Shown: positions 54,861 through 64,000, counted from the stretch's first letter. The stretch: 64,000 bases of DNA from Dyadobacter bucti (GCF_005869225.1 NZ_SWFP01000001.1:806001-870000), one strand, 5' to 3'. Made by a program: numbers and translations. Notes: generated by a model from the sequence alone, not told the origin.

Positions 54861-57851
54861 ATGAAACGAGCACTTTACCTCTCCCTGTTCTGCCTCCAGT
54901 TATTCATTCAGGCTCATGCGCAGGAACTGAAATATGCTGCCGGGCAAAACCAGTGGAATGCTGATTCACTGGGAAACCACCGGGCTGTTGTCCAGGTGGA
55001 ACAGGCCACCGGTGCAGCAAAGGCGACCATCGACTGGCGCAGACGCGACCACCATACCGACAGTGAGATCATTGTCGTTGACGGACAAACCACCCAGCGC
55101 ATCCTCAACGTAAAAGCAGAAAACATCAGCCGCGAGTCAGGCGACATTTTCTTCGAACCGGTTTCAGGGCCGGGGAAATATTATATCTACTATCTTCCTT
55201 ACAAGGTCAACGGACGTTCCAACTACCCTACTGCTACTTATCTCAAAAGGACGGAAACGGCAACGAAGGCCTGGAAACAAAACGTAGCTTCCAAATCCGT
55301 TGCAGCCCGGGTAATAATGCTCGAATCTGTGAATGCGATCAACAGCTTTTACCCGATGGAGGTGATCGCCAAGGCTTCCGAAGTAAGCCAGCTGGCAGCA
55401 GCCCATGCATCGAAGCGTTACCTTGTATTCCCGGAGGACCGGATGCACCCGATTAAAATGACGGACGATCTGCCACAAAGATGGATACTGACCGAAGCCG
55501 CCACAGATTTTAAAGCAGAGGTGTCACCTGGCGAAAACTTCTCGTTCCAGCTTGGGATATATCCTTTGAAAGCAGATTTAAAAAATGTTACTGTCCGTTT
55601 TAACGATCTTAAAAACGGAACCAACAGCATCCCTGCCAATGCATTTTCCTGCCTCAATACAGAAGGCACCGCCTGGGACGGAAAACCGTTGAAAAACACT
55701 GTCAATGTGGCCAAGGGCAAAGTACAGGCGCTTTGGTGCCTGAGCGACATTCCGTCGGATATTCCGGCGGGAATATACACCGGCACAGTCCGGATATCCG
55801 CCGATAACGAACCTCAGTATGACGTCCAGCTGACTTTTACCCTCGGTGCAGACAAGCTCCATGACAAGGGTATCAGCTCCCCCGAAAAACAAACCCGACT
55901 TGCCTGGCTGAACTCGACGATGGCACAGGACAATCAGGTGATCAGCCCCTACATCCCGTTGAAAAGGAACGGGAACAGCATTGATTTGCTGGGAAGAAAG
56001 CTGATCATTTCGGAAAACGGCCTTCCGGCAGGTATCCAGACTTTTTTCACCCCGGAAATGACAGGGATTTCGAAGACGCCCAAAAATATCATTCAGGCGC
56101 CGGTGAACTTTCAAATCACGGATGCCACGGGAAATGCCGAAAAGTTGGTAGCCAAAAGTTTGAAATACGACGTAGAAACGCCAGGGACCGTTGGGTGGTC
56201 TGCTACCAGCTCTTCTCAGAATATTAGTCTGGACATCAAAGCGCACATCGAATTCGATGGTTTTGTCGCCTATGAAATGAAAGTAACGGCATTGAAAGAC
56301 ATCGCATTGTCGGACATTTTTATGGATATTCCGATGAACAGGGATGCGGCCGGCTATATGATGGGCCTCAACCTGAAAGGCGGAAAACGGCCTGCTAGTT
56401 ACGACTGGAAATGGGAGGTTGCTACCAAAAATCAGGATGGTGCATGGATCGGCGACGTGAATGCCGGGCTGAACTTTTCGCTCCGGGATGAAAAATATGT
56501 GCGGCCGCTCAATACCAATTTTTATCTGCAAAAACCTTTGCTGCTGCCGGCTTCCTGGGGTAATGATAACAAGGGCGGCATCAGGATCTCCGAAAAAGGT
56601 GATCAGGTTTTGGTCAGCAATTACAGCGGCGCCCGTACGATGAAAAAAGGTGAAAGCCTGTATTACAATTTCACGCTGCTGATCACCCCTTTCCATGCAC
56701 TCGACACCGATTTTCAATGGCAAACCCGGTTTTATCACAAATACAATAACCCGGATTCGATCAAAGCAACCGGTGCGACAATTGTCAATATCCACCACGC
56801 CACGCCGATCAACCCTTATGTGAACTACCCTTTCATCGAGCACAAGGCTATGAAAGAATACATCGACAAAGCGCATCAGGACGGATTACAGGTAAAAATA
56901 TATAATACGATCCGCGAGCTGTCAAATAGTGCATACGAGCTTGCGCCGCTGCGCAGCCTGGGCCACGAAATCTTTTCACCGGGCAAGGGGCTCGGTTATG
57001 CATGGCTGCAGGAACATTTGGGTGACGACTACATTGCTGCCTGGTATGTACCCGAACTGAAAGACGCTGCGGTAGTGAACTCGGGCATGAGCCGCTGGCA
57101 TAACTACTATGTGGAAGGCATGAACTGGCTTACCCAAAAAGTGGGTATAGATGGCATTTATCTGGACGATGTGGCTTTTGACCGTACTACCATGAAACGC
57201 GTCAAACGCGTACTGACCCAGAACAACCATCCCGGGATCATTGACCTGCATTCGGCCAATCAGTATAATAAAAATGATGGCTTCAACAACAGCGCAAACC
57301 TGTACATGGAGCATTTCCCATATCTGAACCGCCTTTGGTTCGGGGAATATTTCGATTACGAAAAAAACAGCCCGGACTTTTTCTTGACCGAAGTGTCCGG
57401 AATTCCTTTCGGACTGATGGGTGAAATGCTGCAGGATGGCGGCAATCTCTGGCGCGGGATGGTATACGGCATGACCAACCGGATGCCCTGGGGCGAAGGC
57501 GATGACGCCCGGCCGATATGGAAAATGTGGGACGAATTTGGTATACAAGGCAGTAAAATGATCGGATACTGGGTGAAAAACAACCCTGTCAAAACAGACA
57601 ACCCGGCCATTCTGGCTACCAGCTATGTCAAAGGAAAGTCGGTGCTGGTATCGGTAGCGAGCTGGGCCGAGGGCGACGCGGACTTTCATTTGAAAATAGA
57701 CTGGAAGGCTTTGGGCATCAATCCTGCCAAAGCGCAAATAGAAGCTCCCGACGTCAAAAACTTTCAGAACAAATCATCTTTTACAAAAGGACAGGCCATT
57801 CCTGTGGCAAAAGGCAAAGGATGGTTGATAATCATATCCGAAAAGCCCTGA
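54861..57851 (+). CDS. GH123/DUF6067-like secreted glycoside hydrolase
   Basis: This 996-residue protein has a signal peptide ending HAHAQ. The N-terminal 330 residues are beta-sandwiches (GPGKYYIYYLPYKVNGRSNY, SPGENFSFQLGIYPLKADLK, DIPAGIYTGTVRIS) of the kind that precede GH123 barrels. A middle beta domain follows, then a TIM-barrel part (about 640-930): GATIVNIHHATPINPYVNYP, WLTQKVGIDGIYLDDVAFDR with the Asp pair at the strand end, NLYMEHFPYLNRLWFGEYFDY and GMTNRMPWGEGDDARP. Family placement is by overall look, and the known GH123 enzymes are N-acetyl-galactosaminidases. It has its own operator at 54821 and lies between the LacI regulator and SusC. Confidence 0.7.
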   Translation: MKRALYLSLFCLQLFIQAHAQELKYAAGQNQWNADSLGNHRAVVQVEQATGAAKATIDWRRRDHHTDSEIIVVDGQTTQRILNVKAENISRESGDIFFEPVSGPGKYYIYYLPYKVNGRSNYPTATYLKRTETATKAWKQNVASKSVAARVIMLESVNAINSFYPMEVIAKASEVSQLAAAHASKRYLVFPEDRMHPIKMTDDLPQRWILTEAATDFKAEVSPGENFSFQLGIYPLKADLKNVTVRFNDLKNGTNSIPANAFSCLNTEGTAWDGKPLKNTVNVAKGKVQALWCLSDIPSDIPAGIYTGTVRISADNEPQYDVQLTFTLGADKLHDKGISSPEKQTRLAWLNSTMAQDNQVISPYIPLKRNGNSIDLLGRKLIISENGLPAGIQTFFTPEMTGISKTPKNIIQAPVNFQITDATGNAEKLVAKSLKYDVETPGTVGWSATSSSQNISLDIKAHIEFDGFVAYEMKVTALKDIALSDIFMDIPMNRDAAGYMMGLNLKGGKRPASYDWKWEVATKNQDGAWIGDVNAGLNFSLRDEKYVRPLNTNFYLQKPLLLPASWGNDNKGGIRISEKGDQVLVSNYSGARTMKKGESLYYNFTLLITPFHALDTDFQWQTRFYHKYNNPDSIKATGATIVNIHHATPINPYVNYPFIEHKAMKEYIDKAHQDGLQVKIYNTIRELSNSAYELAPLRSLGHEIFSPGKGLGYAWLQEHLGDDYIAAWYVPELKDAAVVNSGMSRWHNYYVEGMNWLTQKVGIDGIYLDDVAFDRTTMKRVKRVLTQNNHPGIIDLHSANQYNKNDGFNNSANLYMEHFPYLNRLWFGEYFDYEKNSPDFFLTEVSGIPFGLMGEMLQDGGNLWRGMVYGMTNRMPWGEGDDARPIWKMWDEFGIQGSKMIGYWVKNNPVKTDNPAILATSYVKGKSVLVSVASWAEGDADFHLKIDWKALGINPAKAQIEAPDVKNFQNKSSFTKGQAIPVAKGKGWLIIISEKP

Positions 57852-57934
57852 AAAGTAGAATTAAGTTTTTTCGCTGATCCGAACAGTAAAATTTTCTTTT
57901 GACGGGATAAATCGCAGCAATTTTTATTCAACAG

Positions 57935-57966
57935 TGTGTGCGCACACATTTTTGTATATACTTTTG
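57935..57966 (+). promoter_or_regulatory. LacI-type operator and candidate -7 box before susC
   Basis: TGTGTGCGCACACA (57935-57948) is a perfect 14-base palindrome with central CG, close to the other operators of the window. TACTTTTG at 57959-57966 fits the Bacteroidota -7 consensus TAnnTTTG, so the operator would cover the -33 region and binding would block polymerase. The start codon of susC is at 58073, leaving a leader of about 100 bases. Confidence 0.7.
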
Positions 57967-58072
57967 TTTTCATCCCTAAAATATTTGTAATCAGTGTGTT
58001 CGGAAGAATGCTGACACGGTCGGCTATTTTTTTCCGGGAAGAATTTTTGTGTCAACCCAAACCCATGTTTCA

Positions 58073-61000
58073 ATGAAGTACAAACTTTTATTCTTTTCAA
58101 TTTTCGTCTCATTTCTGGCCGTCACGGCTGTTTTCGCACAATCGGGCGAAACACGCGTGTCGGGGAAAGTGACCGATGCCAAAGGGGCGGAGATCCCCGG
58201 AGCCAATGTTTCGCTGGTAGGTACAAATTCCGGCGTGATTACCGATGTGGACGGGAAGTTTTCAATCGCAGTTCCGGGAAGTGCTTCCGTATTGCGCGTT
58301 TCTTTTATCGGTTATAAAACAGCCGAAATGACCGTCGGAAACAAAACACAGTTCGATGTGATACTGGAAGAAGATTCCAAAACACTGGACCAGCTTGTTG
58401 TTGTCGGCTACGGAACGCAGAAGAAAAAGGACCTGACAGGTGCCGTAAGCTCTATCGCCAATGAAAGCCTGAACCTGGGAGGGGCTACTTCCAATGTGGC
58501 CCAGGCGTTTCAGGGACGTGCCGCCGGGGTGCAGGTAAGCCAGTCGAACTCCGCGCCGGGAGGTACCACAATCGTGCGTATCCGTGGCGGGAACTCGATT
58601 TCCTCTACCAACGAGCCGCTTTACGTTGTCGACGGATTTCCTTCCGAGACCGGAAAAGACATTAACCCAAATGATATTGAAGATATCCAGATCCTGAAAG
58701 ACGCCTCTGCCACGGCTATTTATGGTGCAAGAGGTGCAAACGGGGTCGTGATCATCACTACCAAACGGGGTAAAGCAGGCAAGCCAACCGTGGTTTTCGA
58801 CAGCTACTACGGTGTACAGAAGGTATCCAGCAGCTACGAAAAAATGAGCGGATTGCAGGCAATGGAAATTACCAATGCTAAAAACTCGGAAAGAGGCCTT
58901 CCGCCAACCTACACACCGACCGATCTCGCGAGCGGGATCAATAACGACTGGTTCAAGCTGTCTACGCGCAACGCGAGCGTGCAGAGCTACAGTTTAACGG
59001 CCAGCGGCGGGAACGATGATACAAGAGTTGCGCTTTCGCTCAACTATTTCTCCCAGGACGGAGCCCTCAAAAACACCGATTATGATCGTTATTCCGTTCG
59101 TCTGAATGCAGATAAGCAGTTCAGCAAACGTTTCAAAGTAGGTGCCAACGTCTTTGGTTCGCGCACTGTCTCTCTTTTCAAAAATTACGACGGTTCCATC
59201 GTACCTTCCAACGTAATGTACGGAATCCTTTCAGCATCGCCTGCGGTACCTTCCTACAATGCGGACGGCTCCTATGCCAGATTCCAGGGCCGTGACAACC
59301 CCATTGCCTGGCTGCTTGCACCTACCAACAATCGTTTTGGCAACAAAGTCAACATCAACGCATTTGCTGAATACCAGATCACCGATGACCTTTCGTTCAA
59401 AGTGAATGCGGGTACGGAATACAACGGTTTCAAGGAAGGTACCTACCTGCCCCGCGACCTTGTTGACGGTGAGAAAGTAAAAGGCCGTGCAACGGTGCAG
59501 GACAACGCCGCTACCCGTAACCTGGTGGAAGGTTATTTTACCTACATCAAAACATTCGGCGCGCATTCTGTCAATGCTATCGCGGGGGTATCTACCCAGG
59601 ACGACAAGACCGATGACCATTATACGGCTGTACAGAATTTCAGCTCGGATGTTTTTCTCTACAATAACCTGGGTGCAGGTACCGAACGCGTAACTTCTAC
59701 CAGCAACAAGATCAATACCAAAATTGCTTCGGCATACGGTCGTATCAATTATAGTTTCAAGGACAAATACCTGGCTACGTTCACGATCAGAAGGGATGGA
59801 TCTTCCCGCTTCGGTGAAAACAACCGCTATGGTTACTTTCCTTCGGGATCGCTTGCATGGCGCATCGGGGATGAGGAATTTGTAAAAAACCTGAACCTTT
59901 TTTCTGACCTGAAAGTACGCGCCAGCTACGGGGTTACCGGAAACGACCGCATCGGGGACTATGCTTATATGACTACATTCTCTCCCGTAAACCTGACCCT
60001 CGACGGCCAGAATTCTTACGGAGGCGTGGCTGCAACCAGATTGCCAAACCCAGACCTGAAATGGGAAAGCACGGCACAGCTGGACATTGGTGTGGATATG
60101 GCATTTGCGAGCGGACGAATCTCGGCTACATTTGATTATTATCACAAAAAAACAAACGACCTGCTGATGAACATCCCGATCGGTGACTGGCAGGGTTTCA
60201 GCAGCCAGATCGTGAATGCGGGCGCCATTGAGAACAATGGTCTTGAACTTTCCCTCAATACCCAGAATATTACCAAAGGCAGTTTCAGATGGAAAACATC
60301 ATTTAACATTGCTTATAACAAGCAAAAAGTGCTTGACCTGGGCGGTCGTCCGTACATTATCACCACTACTGCCAATCCTTATGGCGGCCGTGCTGTGGAT
60401 TTTACCAAACTGGAACCTGGCCGTGAACTCAGCAGCTTCTTCGGATATGTATATGACGGCGTGATCAAATCGGGTGAAACCTATGCCGCTCAGCCAGGCG
60501 CACCGGCGGGAAGTCCCAAATATGCGGATGTAAACAATGACGGCGTGATCAATGCCAATGACCGTGCCTACCTCGGCAATGCGAACCCGCATTACACTTA
60601 CGGGATCGGAAACGAGTTCAGATACAAGAATTTTGACCTGAACATTTTCATGCAGGGTGCGCTGGATTACAGCCTGTACAATGCCAATGCACTGATCCTC
60701 GAATCGGGTTACGGCGTTTCGGCCCTGAACCGCTGGACTCCTTCCAACGAGAATACAGACATCCCGCGTGACGGGTATGCCACTACTTCTTACGGAGGTT
60801 ATATCAATTCGAGATTTGTGGAAGATGCGTCTTACCTGCGCTGCAAAATGATCACATTGGGCTATAACCTGCCTTTCGGACCAAGCAGCAAGATCAACGT
60901 AAGACTATACGGAACCGTTCAGAACCTGTTTACGATTACGGGCTACACAGGTACTGACCCGGAAGTAAATACCAAAGCCGCCAATACAGGCACCGCTGCC

Positions 61001-61087
61001 ACCAGCATCAACCTTGCCTCCGGTCTGGATTATACTGCCTTCCCGTCTTACCGTTCTTATACCCTTGGCTTAAAAGTTAACTTCTAA
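58073..61087 (+). CDS. SusC/RagA TonB-dependent transporter
   Basis: The product has 1004 residues from the ATG at 58073; an in-frame GTG at 58049 precedes it without benefit. Signal peptide (AVFAQ), carboxypeptidase-regulatory-like domain (RVSGKVTDAKGAEIPGANVS), plug (SSNVAQAFQGRAAGVQVSQ, SISSTNEPLYVVDGFPS, LKDASATAIYGARGANGVVI) and barrel ending SYTLGLKVNF are all present. No STN domain. Its plug is closely similar to that of the SusC at 46002. It leads the rightward unit SusC, SusD, arylsulfotransferase and carries a LacI-type operator over its promoter, so control differs from the leftward triad, which lies next to the HTCS. Confidence 0.96.
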   Translation: MKYKLLFFSIFVSFLAVTAVFAQSGETRVSGKVTDAKGAEIPGANVSLVGTNSGVITDVDGKFSIAVPGSASVLRVSFIGYKTAEMTVGNKTQFDVILEEDSKTLDQLVVVGYGTQKKKDLTGAVSSIANESLNLGGATSNVAQAFQGRAAGVQVSQSNSAPGGTTIVRIRGGNSISSTNEPLYVVDGFPSETGKDINPNDIEDIQILKDASATAIYGARGANGVVIITTKRGKAGKPTVVFDSYYGVQKVSSSYEKMSGLQAMEITNAKNSERGLPPTYTPTDLASGINNDWFKLSTRNASVQSYSLTASGGNDDTRVALSLNYFSQDGALKNTDYDRYSVRLNADKQFSKRFKVGANVFGSRTVSLFKNYDGSIVPSNVMYGILSASPAVPSYNADGSYARFQGRDNPIAWLLAPTNNRFGNKVNINAFAEYQITDDLSFKVNAGTEYNGFKEGTYLPRDLVDGEKVKGRATVQDNAATRNLVEGYFTYIKTFGAHSVNAIAGVSTQDDKTDDHYTAVQNFSSDVFLYNNLGAGTERVTSTSNKINTKIASAYGRINYSFKDKYLATFTIRRDGSSRFGENNRYGYFPSGSLAWRIGDEEFVKNLNLFSDLKVRASYGVTGNDRIGDYAYMTTFSPVNLTLDGQNSYGGVAATRLPNPDLKWESTAQLDIGVDMAFASGRISATFDYYHKKTNDLLMNIPIGDWQGFSSQIVNAGAIENNGLELSLNTQNITKGSFRWKTSFNIAYNKQKVLDLGGRPYIITTTANPYGGRAVDFTKLEPGRELSSFFGYVYDGVIKSGETYAAQPGAPAGSPKYADVNNDGVINANDRAYLGNANPHYTYGIGNEFRYKNFDLNIFMQGALDYSLYNANALILESGYGVSALNRWTPSNENTDIPRDGYATTSYGGYINSRFVEDASYLRCKMITLGYNLPFGPSSKINVRLYGTVQNLFTITGYTGTDPEVNTKAANTGTAATSINLASGLDYTAFPSYRSYTLGLKVNF

Positions 61088-61097
61088 TATTTTGATA

Positions 61098-62627
61098 ATG
61101 AAATATATATCGATCCTATCACTATTGATGCTGTGCTTCGCGGTTTCCTGCGAAAGCCTCATCGAACCGAAAGTGTACAGCATCCTGACGGACGCCAATG
61201 CTTTCCAGTCGAAAGACGATGCCATTGCGGCGGTAAATGCTGCTTATTCCCGGCTGAAACAACCCAGCGGAAGCAACGACTCCTGGATGTACTATGCTGG
61301 TTTTCAGGTTACGATCACTGACCTTACCACTGATGCCGGGCACGCGAAATCCGGCGGGGACGTGGGACTGATGTCTGATGCAAACTGGGGGCCGAGCAAT
61401 ACTTATCTTGCCTACGCCTGGCAGCATCAGTACAAGCTGGTTTCTGATGTGAACAATGCTTTGTATTATATCCCAAAAATCGAGGCACTTTCCGATGCGG
61501 AAGAAAAGCAGTTTCTGGGTGAGCTGAAATTCCTTCGTTCCCTGGGCTATTATGACCTTACCAATGCATTTGGTGCGGTTCCGCTGATGACCGAAGACGA
61601 AGTTGCCAAAAATATCCAAAGCCCTGATTATGAAGCACGCGTAGAGGTGACAGAAGTGTCGCAGATCAATGCGCAGATCATCGCTGACCTTGAATATGCC
61701 GCTGCAAACCTGCCGCTTAATTACGCAAGCAGCCCTATTTACACAAGCAATGATGTGGGCCGGGCTACCAAAGGTTCAGCGCTGGCTTTGCTGGCCAAGC
61801 TGTACCTGCGCGAAAAAGAATGGCAGAAGGTGGTGGATGTCACAAAGCAGATCATGGACCTGAAACAATATGAGCTGTACCCGTCTTATGCGAAGCTTTT
61901 TGCTGAAAGCAACAAATGGTGCTCTGAAAACATTTTCAGCGCCCTTTCGAACAATCTCGTGGATGCCACCGAAATGATGAACCACTTTGGCCCGATCAAC
62001 CACAAGGAAGTTACCGACAGGTGGCAGTATTTTGCGATTCCCTGGCGGTTCTGGAATACGTTCGAGAAAAATGACGACCGTCGCGAAATGTTCTTTTACG
62101 ATTATATCGGAACTGACGGATTGCGCTACGTACAGCCTCCTGCCGGAAGCGTAAACCCTCCTGCCGGTTATTACTACCTGCCTGATGTAGCCTCCAAGAA
62201 ATATGCAGATCCCGAAGGATCAACAACCTATCTGGACGGACACGTGTTTCCGATCATCCGCTACGCCGACATTCTGATGTCACGTGCAGAAGCTCTGAAC
62301 GAACTGAACGGTCCGAATGCAGAAAGTATCCAGCTTGTGAACCAGGTGAAAGCCCGCTCGAAAGCGACTTTGCTGGGCGCCGCCGGAACATTTACCAAAG
62401 ACGGCCTGCGCGACGCGATCCTGACGGAACGTGGCTGGGAGTTTTTCTTCGAATGCAAACGCCGGGAAGACCTGATCCGCATGGGTAAATATCAATCTAT
62501 GGTCAATACATACCTGACGGCAATCGGACAACCCGCACGCATCGATATCAACAAACACAAGTATTTCCCCTATCCACAGGCACAGGTAGATTTGAACCCT
62601 AATCTGAGCAATAGTGGTAGGCAGTAG
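61098..62627 (+). CDS. SusD/RagB-family surface lipoprotein
   Basis: This 509-residue lipoprotein starts at the ATG at 61098, 10 bases past the susC stop. The signal ends in CFAVSC with Cys18. Typical parts are AFQSKDDAIAAVNAAYSRLK, the tetratricopeptide stretch FLGELKFLRSLGYYDLTNAF with VPLMTEDE, RATKGSALALLAKLYLREKE, and RYADILMSRAEALNELNGPN followed by LTERGWEFFFECKRREDLIRM. It is the glycan-binding partner of the preceding SusC. The next gene on the strand is the second arylsulfotransferase, 220 bases on, beyond a large hairpin element at 62683-62754. Confidence 0.95.
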   Translation: MKYISILSLLMLCFAVSCESLIEPKVYSILTDANAFQSKDDAIAAVNAAYSRLKQPSGSNDSWMYYAGFQVTITDLTTDAGHAKSGGDVGLMSDANWGPSNTYLAYAWQHQYKLVSDVNNALYYIPKIEALSDAEEKQFLGELKFLRSLGYYDLTNAFGAVPLMTEDEVAKNIQSPDYEARVEVTEVSQINAQIIADLEYAAANLPLNYASSPIYTSNDVGRATKGSALALLAKLYLREKEWQKVVDVTKQIMDLKQYELYPSYAKLFAESNKWCSENIFSALSNNLVDATEMMNHFGPINHKEVTDRWQYFAIPWRFWNTFEKNDDRREMFFYDYIGTDGLRYVQPPAGSVNPPAGYYYLPDVASKKYADPEGSTTYLDGHVFPIIRYADILMSRAEALNELNGPNAESIQLVNQVKARSKATLLGAAGTFTKDGLRDAILTERGWEFFFECKRREDLIRMGKYQSMVNTYLTAIGQPARIDINKHKYFPYPQAQVDLNPNLSNSGRQ

Positions 62628-62682
62628 TGTTGTCGTCGTATTGATATAGTGTTTTAATTGATTGAAAATCAAACACTACAAT

Positions 62683-62754
62683 GTCACACTGAGCGGAGTC
62701 GAAGGGCAGATGCAATACGCAAAACCCTTCGACTTCGCTCATTGACAGGGTGAC
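62683..62754. repeat. Long hairpin element after susD (GTCAC...GTGAC)
   Basis: Arms GTCACACTGAGCGGAGTCGA followed by AGGG, and CCCTTCGACTTCGCTCA with a continuation to CAGGGTGAC, pair over some 20 bases around a 17-base loop. GGAGTCGAAGGG-type hairpins are widespread between genes in Bacteroidota, as I recall. It may weaken transcription into the second arylsulfotransferase gene or act as a terminator for the susCD unit. The rest of 62628-62847 shows nothing else. Confidence 0.65.
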
Positions 62755-62847
62755 CGGGCATCTTCTGCCTGATAACGAAAACGTCAATGCACATTCGTAT
62801 AGCGAAGCCGATGTGTGCTATCTTTGCCGCTAAACCCGTTTTTGTCC

Positions 62848-64000
62848 ATGAAATGCATTTTACTCAATTTTCTGGTTTTCGTTTTAGGAGGTTTGCTTGC
62901 AGGCTGCGGCGGTACCGGTATTGAAACGATCAGCCTGAGTGCGCCGGGCAGGAATACGCTGAAAGTCAGGATTGATGTAAAAACAAGCCATTCGAACAGT
63001 CTGTGGATCGAATACTGGCAGAAAGGCGATTCTCTCAAAAAATACACGACATTGCACACACCTGCCGGCACGGAACATAAGCTGGTACTTACCAACCTCC
63101 GCCCCTCTTCACAGTACCGCTACCAGGTTATCGCTGCCGACGGTGGCAGTGAAACTAAAAGCAAGGAGTACGACTTCAAAACACCTGCCTATCCGATGTG
63201 GATACAGGATTTTTTCCGCGTTATCGCGCCTGATTCAACGGTCGTTCCGCAAACTTTCAAAGACGGTTTTGTGCTGATTTCCCGCCGGGAAACGCCGGGG
63301 ATTATCTTTATGCTGGATGCAAAAGGGGAAATACGCTGGTACCATCAGGTGAATGGCACCGGGTTCAAAACGACACATTTTACACGCAATAAAACCATTT
63401 TGTCCATACTTGGAACGGACGAATATCCGACAAGCTACGGAAACGAGATCCTGGAAGTATCCTTGGCCGGGGATACACTGCTGCATCTCAAAAAGGGCGA
63501 AGCCGATTTTAAAGAAACGGTACACCATGAAATCATTTTAAACGACAAAAGTCAGGTCGTCACCCTGAGTGTGCAAACGAAAATCATGGACCTGACCAGC
63601 GTCGGCGGCACTGCGCAGGACACGGTGAAAAGCGACGGCATACTGGTACTTGACAGAAAGGGCAAAAAAGTATGGAGCTGGTCGGTTTTTGATGCACTCG
63701 ACCCGCTGAAGGATCCTAAAATCATGGCCGAGAAAAAAGACTGGATGCACGCCAACAGCGTCAGTTTTGATACAGACGGCAATTATCTGGTTTCTTTTTA
63801 TAACAATGGGCAGGTCTGGAAACTCGATGCCGGCACGGGAAAAGTAATCTGGAAATTTGGCAAGAACGGTGATTTTGCAATCCCTAAGGAAGGTATTTTC
63901 GATCAGGGCCACGCCGTGCACAAAAATGCACAGGGCGATCTGATGCTTTTCGACAATGGTACCAGCCGCGAACAAACCCGGACCCTGGCTTTCAAACTGG
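62848..64000 (+). CDS. Arylsulfotransferase (ASST)-family lipoprotein, copy 2, partial
   Basis: The gene runs off the right edge; 384 residues are visible. Unlike copy 1 it carries a lipobox, LLAGC with Cys20. An Ig/FnIII-like domain (about 25-112) is followed by the ASST propeller: TVHHEI with His226-His227, KDWMHANS with Asp298 and His301, and FDQGHAVH with His355 at the position of the sulfated histidine. The stretch DLTSVGGTAQDTVKSDGILV matches copy 1 (DLTSVGGAKQDTVKGDGIVI) almost throughout, so the two are paralogues. As a lipoprotein it could be exposed on the surface beside SusC/SusD. It may transfer sulfate to or from glycan or phenolic ligands; activity is inferred from family motifs. 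Confidence 0.82.
   Translation, partial: MKCILLNFLVFVLGGLLAGCGGTGIETISLSAPGRNTLKVRIDVKTSHSNSLWIEYWQKGDSLKKYTTLHTPAGTEHKLVLTNLRPSSQYRYQVIAADGGSETKSKEYDFKTPAYPMWIQDFFRVIAPDSTVVPQTFKDGFVLISRRETPGIIFMLDAKGEIRWYHQVNGTGFKTTHFTRNKTILSILGTDEYPTSYGNEILEVSLAGDTLLHLKKGEADFKETVHHEIILNDKSQVVTLSVQTKIMDLTSVGGTAQDTVKSDGILVLDRKGKKVWSWSVFDALDPLKDPKIMAEKKDWMHANSVSFDTDGNYLVSFYNNGQVWKLDAGTGKVIWKFGKNGDFAIPKEGIFDQGHAVHKNAQGDLMLFDNGTSREQTRTLAFKL

Noticed and set aside
55578..56876. A 432-codon minus-strand frame inside the GH123-like gene
   Set aside because: Composition is that of an antisense shadow (rich in Arg, Phe, Val and His) with no signal or domain, while the plus-strand gene has a signal peptide and recognisable glycosidase segments.

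Overview
The window looks like a chromosomal segment of a Bacteroidota bacterium, most likely of the order Cytophagales; a Dyadobacter-like genome is my best guess, from memory of protein style only. The signs are three SusC/SusD pairs, a hybrid two-component system (HTCS) regulator, an ECF sigma/FecR pair, Bacteroidota-type lipoboxes, weak Shine-Dalgarno signals and some candidate TAnnTTTG -7 boxes. I see no rRNA, tRNA, CRISPR array, insertion sequence or phage gene. Almost the whole window is carbohydrate acquisition and its regulation.

Region 1 (1-9.7 kb, all minus strand) is a SusC/SusD locus run by an ECF sigma factor and a FecR anti-sigma factor. Its SusC carries the N-terminal STN signalling domain. 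A perfect hairpin terminator follows susD. Beyond it lie a small lipoprotein and a two-gene unit of a TIM-barrel glycosidase-like protein and a DUF4838 protein cut by the left edge. Region 2 (10-22.3 kb) is mixed: an orphan ECF sigma factor overlapping tail to tail with a large hybrid kinase that has two kinase cores, an HSL-type esterase, three tiny proteins, a kelch propeller, an unusual gluzincin-like metalloprotease, and a roughly 570-base array of palindromic repeats with a period near 53 bases.

Region 3 (22.4-40.2 kb, all minus strand) reads as one catabolic locus: a LacI-type regulator, an uncharacterised toroid/beta-sandwich protein, a sugar-phosphate-isomerase-like TIM barrel, a GH28-like enzyme, a 960-residue protein of unknown activity, a GH20-like hexosaminidase, an (alpha/alpha)6-barrel protein, a TonB-dependent receptor without SusD, a NagB-like deaminase with altered active-site residues, and an ExuT-like hexuronate transporter. 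The set suggests a glycan containing uronic acid and amino sugar.

Region 4 (40.5-64 kb) holds sulfur-linked genes (APS kinase CysC, PAP phosphatase CysQ) and two SusC-SusD-arylsulfotransferase triads. One triad runs leftward and continues into a GH16 enzyme and CysQ; the other runs rightward and leaves the window. Between them are an HTCS, a second LacI-type regulator and a GH123/DUF6067-like glycosidase.

Dyad operators built on GTGCACGTGCAC or GTGTGCGCACAC stand before genes of both regions 3 and 4. The two LacI proteins have nearly the same recognition helix. This points to one regulon joining the two loci, which I consider the most interesting biology here together with the duplicated SusC-SusD-arylsulfotransferase triad.
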